Made by a program: the position numbers and the translations under genes. 64,000 nucleotides of DNA from CALMEC01 sp963765105 (GTDB lineage Bacteria > Actinomycetota > Thermoleophilia > Miltoncostaeales > Miltoncostaeaceae), in the NCBI GenBank assembly GCA_963765105.1, contig CAVXUW010000003.1, forward strand, positions 1-64,000, read 5' to 3'. This document shows positions 37,298 through 45,445 of the stretch, in pieces (the stretch's first letter is position 1; each line of letters begins with the position of its first letter). The notes under the pieces were generated by a model. The model was not told where the DNA came from. It saw only the letters and a list, made by a program, of their open reading frames with translations, and made no database searches.

Positions 37298-38088
37298 ACG
37301 GCACCGTGGTGCGGCGCCTTCTGTGGGAGTTCCGCCTGCGGTTTCCGCTCATCACGCTGCTCGTGATGGCATGGGGATTTGCCCTGGTTGCGCTGTTTGC
37401 CAACGCGGACGATCAAACCCGAACCGCCGGCCTGAACGGCAACGTCAGCATCGCGTTTCGCCTGGCCGGACTTGATCCACTCACCATTTGGACCGCCCTT
37501 GGGCAAACCCACCCGGTGTTTCTTGTCGCGGCGTTCCTGTTCGTCATGGGGATGGGGGTCCGGTCGGTCGCCGGTGAGCTCGAAGGGGGTTCGCTGGACT
37601 TGACGTTGGCCCGGCCGATCAGTCGCGTTCGCTACCTCGGCTCGCACATCGCCGTGCTCCTCCCCGGCACAGGACTGCTGGCTGTGGCATACGCCACCGG
37701 CACGGTCCTTGCCGATCGCATCTTCAACCCTCCCGGCGTTCCCCTACAGATCGACCGCATGCTCCTGGCGGCGCTCCAGGCCTGGCTTCTGTTCATGGCC
37801 ATCGCCGCACTCGCGACCGTGGTCTCGACGCTGACGTCGGAACGTAGTCGCGCATTGGCGGTGACGATCGGCATCACACTGGTGATGTACGTCGGAAACT
37901 TTTTGTTCGCGCTGTGGGAACCGCTGCGATTCCTCACCCGCGTCACTCTGTTTTGGTACTTCGCTCCGGGGCCGACGATTCAGCGCGGCGACGTGCCCTG
38001 GGCAAACATCGCCGCGCTGTCAACGTTCATCGCCGTCGCCCTGGCCGCCGCGTTCGTGGTGTTTCGACGGCGCGACCTGGCGCGGTAG
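37294..38088 (+). CDS. ABC-2-type permease
   Basis: A 264-residue integral membrane protein with six helices, the partner of the preceding ATPase. The N-terminal helix follows a short basic head (VRRLLWEFRLRFPLITLL). A conserved amphipathic ELEGGSLDLTLARPISR segment before TM3 is typical of ABC-2 permeases that contact the ATPase. The pair would form a two-component exporter; the cargo is unknown. It converges with the DM13 gene three bases later. Confidence 0.88.
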   Translation: MNGTVVRRLLWEFRLRFPLITLLVMAWGFALVALFANADDQTRTAGLNGNVSIAFRLAGLDPLTIWTALGQTHPVFLVAAFLFVMGMGVRSVAGELEGGSLDLTLARPISRVRYLGSHIAVLLPGTGLLAVAYATGTVLADRIFNPPGVPLQIDRMLLAALQAWLLFMAIAALATVVSTLTSERSRALAVTIGITLVMYVGNFLFALWEPLRFLTRVTLFWYFAPGPTIQRGDVPWANIAALSTFIAVALAAAFVVFRRRDLAR

Positions 38089-38091
38089 GGC

Positions 38092-38514
38092 CTACGCTCC
38101 GGCGACGAGCTTCGCCGATGCGATCGGCTCGTTGACGGCGGCACACCAGGCGATCGCGAAGCGGTACTTCTTCAACTTGACGCTGGCCGGGATACGGAAC
38201 TTCTGAGCCCCGTTTTTGCTCATGGGCCCGAGGTCAATGAAGGTCCTTCCCGTACGGTCGGTCGCCAGGTACATGCGTAGGCGGACTGACCGCCGGTCCG
38301 ACCGGAAGTTCGAGGCGAGGCGCAGCGTGCGGACGGTTCCGACCTTGCGGACGGTCGTGGTTCCGGACCCGGTGTACTTGCCGGCTCCGGCGAACGTGCC
38401 GGTGTAGATCGTCACGGGGGCCGGGGCCGCGGCGACCGTGGTGGCCGACAGCGCGAGTGCTGCGGCGGCACAGGTCGTGACGAGACCGCGCGTGAGTTTG
38501 CGTGAAGTGTTCAT
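38092..38514 (-). CDS. Secreted DM13-domain protein
   Basis: About 140 residues with a signal peptide (RGLVTTCAAAALALSATTVAA) and one DM13 domain: GTFAGAGKYTGSGTTTVRK, LRLASNFRSDRRSVRLRMYLA, FIDLGPMSKNGAQKFRIPA and the terminal RFAIAWCAAVNEPIASAKL. DM13 is found in extracellular redox or electron-transfer proteins; the single conserved Cys (AWC) is present. ATG 38514 is preferred because it gives a normal signal peptide. Confidence 0.82.
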   Translation of the reverse strand: MNTSRKLTRGLVTTCAAAALALSATTVAAAPAPVTIYTGTFAGAGKYTGSGTTTVRKVGTVRTLRLASNFRSDRRSVRLRMYLATDRTGRTFIDLGPMSKNGAQKFRIPASVKLKKYRFAIAWCAAVNEPIASAKLVAGA

Positions 38515-38622
38515 GCGGCAATCGTGCCATCGGTCTCGTCGTTTGTTCATTACGTGGTCCTTAAACCTCCCCCGCTCACGGGGTGCGGTTCATCGCGCTG
38601 GTTCGGCCGGTAAGGTCTCGGT

Positions 38623-39564
38623 GTGGCTGTGCGACCAGAACATCGCCGTCGTCGTGCGGGCGCAGTGCTGGTTCTTGCTCTCGCTGGAGCGGGGGTTGTT
38701 CGTTTCATCGACTCCCCGTCGCCAGCGGCCTCGGACCCCCGACAAATCGCCTCGGCGGCGGCGGCACCACCACCTGCGACCCTGCCGGGAGGGGGGCGAA
38801 GCATCCTCCCCGAACACCGGGTCTATGCGCACTACGGCGCGCCCCAGGCGGAGGCCCTGGGTATCCTCGGCATCGGACGTCCCGACGTCGCAGGTCAGCG
38901 CCTACGTCTCCGGTCAGAGGACTACGGCGGGTCGCAGCGCCTTCCGGTGCTTCCGGCGATGGAGCTGATCACGGTGATCGCCGCCGCGAGCCCTGGCGCC
39001 GACGGCAAGTACCGCTATCGACAAACCCGCGAGACGATCCGTGAGTACCTCGCGGCCGCCCGCGCATCGGAGTCCCTCCTCATCCTCGATATTCAACCCG
39101 GCCGGGCCGACTTCTTGAGCGAGGTCAAAGCGCTGTCGGAGTTCATCATCGAGCCGGATGTGAGCATCGCCCTCGACCCGGAGTGGCGGATGGGCCCGAC
39201 GCAAGTACCGGGAAAGGTCATCGGATCGGTCGACGCGGCTGAGCTCAACCGCGTCACCGAGTGGCTGTCTGGCGTCGTGCGCAAGCGAAACCTCCCGGAC
39301 AAGTTGGTGATCGTCCATCAGTTCACCGACGGCATGATTCGCCGACGGCAAGCACTCAAACCCCGCGAGGGCCTCGACATTGTGCTGAACGCCGACGGCT
39401 TCGGATCCGCCGCAGCGAAAGCAAGTACCTACGACCGCGTGACGCGCAAACGGGGTCCGTTCTACCCCGGGTTCAAGCTCTTCTACGTCGAGGACGCAGG
39501 CCTCATGACTCCGGGGCAGGTGTTCCGGCTGCGCCCGCGTCCTGCCGTCGTCATCTACGAGTAA
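38623..39564 (+). CDS. Exported protein of an uncharacterised actinobacterial family
   Basis: A 313-residue protein with an N-terminal hydrophobic anchor and a Pro/Ala-rich linker, then a compact domain. Recurrent motifs are LPEHRVYAHYGAPQAEALG, VLPAMELITVIAAASPG, SLLILDIQPGRADFLSEVKA, DVSIALDPEWRMG and KLVIVHQFTDGMIRRR. From memory this pattern recurs in extracytoplasmic proteins of Actinobacteria with no assigned function; the succession of strands ending in Asp suggests a TIM-barrel hydrolase-like fold. GTG 38623 starts it. No operon partner. Confidence 0.75.
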   Translation: MAVRPEHRRRRAGAVLVLALAGAGVVRFIDSPSPAASDPRQIASAAAAPPPATLPGGGRSILPEHRVYAHYGAPQAEALGILGIGRPDVAGQRLRLRSEDYGGSQRLPVLPAMELITVIAAASPGADGKYRYRQTRETIREYLAAARASESLLILDIQPGRADFLSEVKALSEFIIEPDVSIALDPEWRMGPTQVPGKVIGSVDAAELNRVTEWLSGVVRKRNLPDKLVIVHQFTDGMIRRRQALKPREGLDIVLNADGFGSAAAKASTYDRVTRKRGPFYPGFKLFYVEDAGLMTPGQVFRLRPRPAVVIYE

Positions 39565-39671
39565 CAGACCCGATTTTGCGCCCTGCCGTGGGTGCCCGGT
39601 AGGATTCTGAGGAGTGGTGCCACTTTTCGGTGTCTTCAGCGTCCGCTGCCGGATGCCGATAGAGAGACGAT

Positions 39672-40760
39672 ATGCCGGGATTGCCCAAATCAATCGCCAG
39701 TGAGCGCTCGCTCCTGCGAACCATCGTCGTTGCGCTGACGGCTGCGTTCGCGGCGGCCTTCGGGATCACGGAGCTTCACAATCGCTCTGATCGTGCACGG
39801 CAGGCCCAAATCTCTGTCGAGCGGCTCGAAGCCGATGCCACGGGTGCCGCCGCCCTCCTCCTCGCTGGTGACCGCTATACGGCGTTGAACGGGATCGTGA
39901 GTGAGGAGCGTCGTGCGAATCGTGCCGAGATCACGAAGGATCTTCAGGATCTCGACCGCGCAACGGGCAACGGCGGCGACGCGAAGTTGGTGCGTGGGCG
40001 CATGGAGGCGTTTCTTTCCGCGAGCGAAGAGACGAGGAAGACGGGCAGCGCGATAGCGGGACTGCTTGCGTGGCGGCAACTCTCGTCGGCTCTGACGGAT
40101 GTTGAGGGTCGAGCGGCGGCGGCCACGCGGGCCGCACGGCGTCAAGCCACCCTCGGGATGTGGGTCATTCTCCTCGGCGCGGCCGGGATCGTGACCTTGC
40201 TGTGGCGCCGCACCGGGATCGCGCGCCGGCGTTCGGATGTTTTGGAAGACGAGGTTGTTCGCGACTCGTTGACTCGGCTTCACAACCACGCCGCTTTCCA
40301 GGGCGCACTCGCCTCAGAGGTCGACTCGGCGAGGGCAGGCGGCGACGTGTTCGCGCTGGTTCTGGGGGACCTCGATCACTTCAAGCTGATCAACGACCGC
40401 CACGGTCACCAGGTTGGCGATCGCGTTCTGGTCGAAACGGCGGAACGTTTGCGTCACGTCAGTCGAAGCGGCGACACAGTGGCACGAATCGGCGGCGAAG
40501 AATTCGCGTGGATCTTGCCTGGGGCGGACATGGACGTTGCGGTTGCATCGGCCGAGCGGTTGTGTGCGGTCGTCTCATCCGGCCCCTTGGCGGGGGACGT
40601 GGGGACGTCCATCTCGGTCGGGGTGGCGGTGTTCGAACCCACCATGAACGCCGAGCAGCTGTTCACGTCCGCGGACGCGGCGTTGTACGAGGCCAAACAC
40701 GCTGGTCGTGATCGCGTTGCGATTGCGCGCGGGGGACGTGCCGTGACTGCTTCCACCTGA
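39672..40760 (+). CDS. Membrane-bound diguanylate cyclase
   Basis: A 362-residue protein with two transmembrane helices (about 15-33 and 162-178) enclosing a coiled extracytoplasmic sensor, then a GGDEF domain. The active-site loop is GGEEF (274-278), a functional variant. The RSGD sequence (265-268) five residues before it is the inhibitory RxxD site. It should make c-di-GMP and be product-inhibited. No EAL or HD-GYP partner is nearby. ATG 39672 follows a short gap after the preceding gene. Confidence 0.92.
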   Translation: MPGLPKSIASERSLLRTIVVALTAAFAAAFGITELHNRSDRARQAQISVERLEADATGAAALLLAGDRYTALNGIVSEERRANRAEITKDLQDLDRATGNGGDAKLVRGRMEAFLSASEETRKTGSAIAGLLAWRQLSSALTDVEGRAAAATRAARRQATLGMWVILLGAAGIVTLLWRRTGIARRRSDVLEDEVVRDSLTRLHNHAAFQGALASEVDSARAGGDVFALVLGDLDHFKLINDRHGHQVGDRVLVETAERLRHVSRSGDTVARIGGEEFAWILPGADMDVAVASAERLCAVVSSGPLAGDVGTSISVGVAVFEPTMNAEQLFTSADAALYEAKHAGRDRVAIARGGRAVTAST

Positions 40761-40768
40761 GCGTCTGC

Positions 40769-41980
40769 TCAGGCGGGAATCGAGCCGAGCGCGTAATCGA
40801 GGTCGGCGATGATGTCGGTGACATCCTCCAGCCCGATGGAGAGCCGAACAACCCCGTCGGTGATTCCGATGGCCGCGCGTTCCGCGGGACTCAAACGACG
40901 ATGGGTGGTGGTAGCAGGGTGCGTCACGAGTGACTTTGCATCACCCAAGTTGTTGGAGATGTCGATCAGCTGCATCGCGTCGAGCATGGCGAACGCGTCT
41001 CGCTTCGCATCTGCGCCACCGTCGACGGCGAAGGTCACGACGGTCCCGCCGCCTGTTTGCTGTGCGCGGGCAAGGTTGTGCTGGGGATGGCTGGGGAGGT
41101 ACGGGTAGCGTACGAGCGACACACGAGGATGCGTTTCGAGCCACTGGGCGACGGCAAGCGCCGAGCGGCCCTGGTGATCGACGCGAAGCCGCAGGGTCTC
41201 CATGCTTTTCACGAGCACCCAGGCGTTGAACGGGCTGATTGACGGGCCCGTTTGACGCATCAACGGCTCGACGTTTTCACGGATGTACTTTTTGGAGCCG
41301 AGGATGGCGCCGCCCAGCACGCGCCCCTGACCGTCGATGTGTTTCGTTGCGGAATAGACCACCACATCGGCGCCCAGCTCGAGCGGCCGCTGAAGCAGTG
41401 GCGTGGCGAAGACGTTATCGACGATCACGCAGGCATCGGCCGCGTGAGCCAGTTCGCAGACCGCGGCGATATCGATGATGTCTTGCATCGGGTTTGACGG
41501 TGATTCAAAGAACACGGCCGCGGTCGGCTCCGACAAGGCATCGCGCCACTGGTCGAGGTCGTGCCCGTCGACGAACACCGGGGTGATCCCCCACCGCGGA
41601 AGCAGGTTGTTGATGATGAGCCAGCACGGTCCGAAGAGGGCGCGGGAGGCAACAACGCGGTCGCCCGCATTCACCACCGCCATGAGCGCGTTGAACACGC
41701 CGGCCATACCGCTTGCCGTGGCGAAGCAGTCCTCGGCGCCTTCCATCAGTCGCAGTCGTTCCTCGAACATCCGCACCGTGGGGTTGCCGTAGCGCGTGTA
41801 GCTGAAGCGGTCGAGCTCGCCGGCAAACACCGCCTCGGCCTCTGCCGCGGTGGCGTAGACATAGCCCTGGGTAAGGAAGAGCCCTTCCGAGGTCTCGGCA
41901 AAATCGGTGCGCTCCAACCCGCCGCGCACGGCGAGCGTATCGGGGCACCATGCGCGAGGATCGGGTGGCGAATCGCTCAT
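40769..41980 (-). CDS. metZ: O-succinylhomoserine sulfhydrylase-like PLP enzyme
   Basis: A 403-residue Cys/Met-metabolism PLP enzyme. The internal aldimine Lys is K213 in YSATKHIDGQGRVLGG. Phosphate- and substrate-binding segments RFSYTRYGNPTVRMFEERL and ATASGMAGVFNALM match MetZ/MetB. Members make homocysteine or cystathionine from O-succinyl- or O-acetylhomoserine. MetZ is the best guess, but cystathionine gamma-synthase cannot be ruled out by eye. It overlaps the DUF1737 gene by four bases. Confidence 0.88.
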   Translation of the reverse strand: MSDSPPDPRAWCPDTLAVRGGLERTDFAETSEGLFLTQGYVYATAAEAEAVFAGELDRFSYTRYGNPTVRMFEERLRLMEGAEDCFATASGMAGVFNALMAVVNAGDRVVASRALFGPCWLIINNLLPRWGITPVFVDGHDLDQWRDALSEPTAAVFFESPSNPMQDIIDIAAVCELAHAADACVIVDNVFATPLLQRPLELGADVVVYSATKHIDGQGRVLGGAILGSKKYIRENVEPLMRQTGPSISPFNAWVLVKSMETLRLRVDHQGRSALAVAQWLETHPRVSLVRYPYLPSHPQHNLARAQQTGGGTVVTFAVDGGADAKRDAFAMLDAMQLIDISNNLGDAKSLVTHPATTTHRRLSPAERAAIGITDGVVRLSIGLEDVTDIIADLDYALGSIPA

Positions 41981-42174
41981 AACGGAGATGACTTTCCACC
42001 GCGCAGAACGAGGGCTTGGGCCACGATGATGCGGCTGCCATCAAACGTCAGTGTGGGACTGCCGTGAAGTTCGTAACCGTCGTCCAAGGCGGCGCTAATG
42101 CGCTCGCAGAAGGCACGGTCGTCGGGTCCGGTCAGGACGCGATATCGCAGCTTCTCGGCCGGTGCCTCGCTCAA
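41977..42174 (-). CDS. DUF1737 small protein, coupled to metZ
   Basis: A 65-residue protein with the DUF1737 pattern: YRVLTGPDDRAFCERISAAL, GYELHGSPTLTFDG and VAQALVL. Its function is unknown. The ATGA overlap with metZ shows that the two are translated together, so a role linked to the sulfhydrylase is plausible but unproven. A GC-rich imperfect hairpin lies upstream around 42195-42220. Confidence 0.8.
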   Translation of the reverse strand: MSEAPAEKLRYRVLTGPDDRAFCERISAALDDGYELHGSPTLTFDGSRIIVAQALVLRGGKSSPL

Positions 42175-42258
42175 ACTTCACGCTCCTTCGACAGTGGGCC
42201 GCGCACCTGCGCGCCCGCAACAGAATCGCAGACAGCGCACGCCTCCGCCGCGGCGAAG

Positions 42259-43029
42259 CTAACTCCCGCCGTGCACCTGTCGCATCAGTCGTTCCACCGG
42301 AGCCAAGTCAAATGGGGTACCGACGCCGACGATGACGTGCTGAACCCCGGCGGTTGCGTACTGCTCCCACATCTCGAGTTGGGAGGGTTCGATGGTCAAC
42401 ATGGTCCGTTCGATTTCCGCTGGGTCGCGGCCGGTCCGTCCGCACCATTCGTTGAGGACCGCGTTCTTGTGGGCGTAGACCTCGGGTGATCCAAAGACGT
42501 TCCACGCATCGGCATACTCGGCGACCAGACGCAGAGCGACTTTCTCGCCGCCTGCACCGATCATGATGGGCAGTCGGCCGACGGGCGGTGGGTTGATCTT
42601 CGCGAGGCGTGCACGGATGCGCTGAAGGCTCGACTCAAGATCGTTGAGGCGACTCTGAGGGGTGCCGAAGGCGTAGCCGTATTCGGCGTACTCCCGCTCA
42701 AACCATCCGGCGCCGAGCCCCAGATACATGCGCCCGCCGGAGAGGTGGTCGGTCGTGCGGGCAATATCGGCGAGCAGGTCGGGGTTGCGATAGGTGTTGC
42801 ACGAGACCATCGCGCCAAGCTGTGCCTGTTTGGTGTCAACGGCCATCGCTGCGAGGAGCGACCATCCTTCGAAGTGCGGGCCATCCGGCTCCCCGTACAG
42901 CGGGAAGAAGTGGTCCCATACCCAGATGCTGTCGACTCCCATCTCGTCCGCCGCCTGCCAGGCGGCACGTAACTCGGCCATTGTGCAGTGCTGAGGGTGG
43001 AGCTGGACGCCAACGCGCAGCGCGTTCAT
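42259..43029 (-). CDS. LLM-class F420-dependent oxidoreductase
   Basis: A 256-residue luciferase-like monooxygenase-fold protein. Conserved signatures are GVQLHPQHCTMAELRAAW, MGVDSIWVWDHFFPLYG, GAMVSCNTYRNPDLLADIARTTDHLSGGR and GLGAGWFEREYAEYG. Such enzymes in actinobacteria usually use reduced F420; substrate unknown. ATG 43029 is fixed by AGGAG about five bases before it. It follows htrA by 19 bases on the same strand. Confidence 0.9.
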   Translation of the reverse strand: MNALRVGVQLHPQHCTMAELRAAWQAADEMGVDSIWVWDHFFPLYGEPDGPHFEGWSLLAAMAVDTKQAQLGAMVSCNTYRNPDLLADIARTTDHLSGGRMYLGLGAGWFEREYAEYGYAFGTPQSRLNDLESSLQRIRARLAKINPPPVGRLPIMIGAGGEKVALRLVAEYADAWNVFGSPEVYAHKNAVLNEWCGRTGRDPAEIERTMLTIEPSQLEMWEQYATAGVQHVIVGVGTPFDLAPVERLMRQVHGGS

Positions 43030-43048
43030 ACGGTCTCCTGGTCGTCGT

Positions 43049-44086
43049 TTACTTGGAGTTGCCCCGGGAGGTGACAGTGACGAGTTCGTGCGGGGCGACG
43101 ATGATCGACGCGATGTCACCTGCGCGCACGACCGTGAGCGTGAACTGGACATCAATGGCGTCGCTCGTCATGAGGCGTTGAAGATCGGCAACCCCGGCGA
43201 TCGGCGTGTCACCCAAGGCAACGATGATGTCTTCGCTGCGCAGTCCTGCCGATGCGGCCGGTCCCTCGGCCACAACTTCGACCACCTCGAGCCCGGTGGT
43301 CGTGCCGAGCTGCTGGGCGATGCGCGGCGGGAGTGGGCGGGAGCCTCCGGCGATGCCGATGTATGCCCGGCGCACGCGACCGTCGCGCATGAGCGCTGCG
43401 ATGATGGCGCGCGTCGCGGCGTCAATCGGCACCGCCAGGCCGAGGCCAACACCGGCGACTGCGGTGTTGATCCCCACGACCATCCCCCGCCCGTCGGCAA
43501 GGGCGCCGCCGGAGTTGCCGGGGTTGAGTGCGGCGTCCGTCTGGATGACGTTCTCGACCAGTCGACCGTGGTGACCCGTGCTGAGCGGCAACGCCCGCCC
43601 CAATGCCGAAACAACCCCCGCAGTTACGGATCCACCAAAGCCCATTGGGTTGCCAATCGCGACAACCAGTTGGCCCACCTGGAGCGCTGCGGCGTCTCCG
43701 AGCGTTGCTGCCGGGAGCGCTCCGGTCTCAGCGCGGAGCACAGCGATGTCGGAGAGTGGGTCGCTACCCACAACGCGTACTGGCACGTCGCGACGATCGG
43801 GGAACGTGGCGGTGAAGCTGCCGTCGGCGCCGTCGACGACGTGCGCAGAAGTGACCATGAACCCGTCGGGAGAGATCACGACACCGCTGCCCCCGCCGGT
43901 CTGAGTGCGTCCGCGTATCCGACGACTGACACGGAGATTTGCGACGGTGGGCCCGAGGTCGCGTGCGACCTGCGTGATGATCCGTGAGTACGCATCGAGT
44001 GCGTCCTCGTCACTCGGATGTGTGTCGTCAGGGGCGGGCGCCTGCGCGAACTGCCCGAGGTGGTCAGCGACAAGGAGCGTGCTCAT
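43049..44086 (-). CDS. HtrA/DegP-type serine protease with PDZ domain, no export signal seen
   Basis: A 345-residue S1C protease. The triad is H82 (TSAHVVDG), D113 (SDIAVLR) and S192 (NPGNSGG), with oxyanion-loop AIGNPMGFGGSVTAGVVS. A PDZ domain follows from about 245 (GLEVVEVVAEGPAASAGLRSEDIIVALG). Unlike most HtrA proteins, no signal peptide or membrane helix is visible at the N-terminus, which is acidic and hydrophilic. It may be cytoplasmic, or the true start may lie elsewhere. It follows purA by 60 bases. Confidence 0.9.
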   Translation of the reverse strand: MSTLLVADHLGQFAQAPAPDDTHPSDEDALDAYSRIITQVARDLGPTVANLRVSRRIRGRTQTGGGSGVVISPDGFMVTSAHVVDGADGSFTATFPDRRDVPVRVVGSDPLSDIAVLRAETGALPAATLGDAAALQVGQLVVAIGNPMGFGGSVTAGVVSALGRALPLSTGHHGRLVENVIQTDAALNPGNSGGALADGRGMVVGINTAVAGVGLGLAVPIDAATRAIIAALMRDGRVRRAYIGIAGGSRPLPPRIAQQLGTTTGLEVVEVVAEGPAASAGLRSEDIIVALGDTPIAGVADLQRLMTSDAIDVQFTLTVVRAGDIASIIVAPHELVTVTSRGNSK

Positions 44087-44146
44087 CGCACGACCGTAGC
44101 ACCAACGATTCTTCTCCCGCCGTGCGACCCGCCGAAGCCGATTTGG

Positions 44147-45430
44147 CTAGATCTCGACCTGCTCGATCACCTGGTGGCGGCCCTGACCGGTGCCGATCAG
44201 AGTGATGGGAATCTCAAGTGTCGCGGCGATCAGATCGACGTAGCGCCGCGCACGCGGAGGTAGCTCGTCGAGCTCGCGCGTTTCGGTGATGTCCTCCGTC
44301 CAGCCGAGCACTTCCTCGTACACGGGGCGGCAGCTGTGAAACACCGACTGGTTGTCCGGCAGCTCGCCGAGGCGTTCGCCCTCTTTCGTTTCGTAGGCCA
44401 CGCAGATCTTGAGGGTGTCGAGCCCGGAGAGCACATCGAGTTTGGTGAGGGCCAGCTCGGTGATGCCCGAAATGCGCGCCGCGTAGCGCAGCGCAACCAA
44501 GTCGAGCCATCCACAGCGCCGTTGGCGGCCGGTGGTGGTGCCGAACTCATGCCCCACTTCCAACATGTGTTTTCCGGCCTCGTCGTCGAGCTCGGTGGGG
44601 AAGGGGCCTTCACCCACACGGGTGACATACGCCTTGGCAACGCCCAACACGCCGTCGATGCGGGTCGGTCCCACGCCACCGCCGGTGCAGGCAGCCCCCG
44701 CCACGGGGTTCGATGACGTCACGAACGGGTACGTGCCGTGATCGATGTCGAGCATCGTTCCTTGGGCACCCTCGAACAGCACGCGCTTGCCCGCGTCGAG
44801 CGCCCGGTTGACCAACAAGGACGTGTCGGCAATGAACGGGCGAAGCCGTTCGGCGTGTCCCAGCACCTGGTCGGCCACGGTCTTCGGATCGAGCGGGTCG
44901 ATTCCATGCAACTTCTGAAGCAGCTCATTTTTCTGCTCCAGTGCGATCGCAAGCTTGCGGACCAGGATGCTCTCGTCGAGGAGGTCCTGCGCGCGAATCC
45001 CGACCCGGGCGGCCTTGTCCTGGTAGCACGGTCCAATGCCACGGCGCGTGGTGCCAATGGAGAACCGCCCGAGCTTCACTTCAGCCGCGCCGTCGAGCAG
45101 CACGTGGTACGGCATGATCAGGTGGGCTGCGCTCGAGAGCCGCAATCCGTCGACCGACACGCCGCGCGCCTCGAGCCCATCGATTTCCTCACACAGCACC
45201 CCCGGGTCGACGACGGTGCCGTTGCCGATGATGCACAGCTTGTTCGCGTAGAGAATCCCCGAGGGAATGATGTGGAGCTTGAAGGTCTCGCCGTCACGCA
45301 CGATGGTGTGGCCGGCGTTGTTGCCACCCTGGTAGCGCACGACCACGTCGCTGCGCTCAGCGAGCAGGTCGACGACCTTGCCTTTTCCTTCGTCGCCCCA
45401 TTGGGCGCCGACGATCACGGTTGCGGGCAT
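44147..45430 (-). CDS. purA: Adenylosuccinate synthetase
   Basis: A 427-residue GTP-dependent enzyme that makes adenylosuccinate from IMP and aspartate. Signatures: GAQWGDEGKGKVVDLLA, the catalytic QGGNNAGHTI and GTTRRGIGPCYQDK. The C-terminal portion (TKLDVLSGLDTLKICVAYE, GRQRRCGWLDLVALRYA) is standard. It lies 15 bases after dnaB, so its expression is tied to the replication/ribosomal gene run rather than to the main pur operon. Confidence 0.97.
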   Translation of the reverse strand: MPATVIVGAQWGDEGKGKVVDLLAERSDVVVRYQGGNNAGHTIVRDGETFKLHIIPSGILYANKLCIIGNGTVVDPGVLCEEIDGLEARGVSVDGLRLSSAAHLIMPYHVLLDGAAEVKLGRFSIGTTRRGIGPCYQDKAARVGIRAQDLLDESILVRKLAIALEQKNELLQKLHGIDPLDPKTVADQVLGHAERLRPFIADTSLLVNRALDAGKRVLFEGAQGTMLDIDHGTYPFVTSSNPVAGAACTGGGVGPTRIDGVLGVAKAYVTRVGEGPFPTELDDEAGKHMLEVGHEFGTTTGRQRRCGWLDLVALRYAARISGITELALTKLDVLSGLDTLKICVAYETKEGERLGELPDNQSVFHSCRPVYEEVLGWTEDITETRELDELPPRARRYVDLIAATLEIPITLIGTGQGRHQVIEQVEI

Positions 45431-45445
45431 GGGTGTAAGTGCCTC

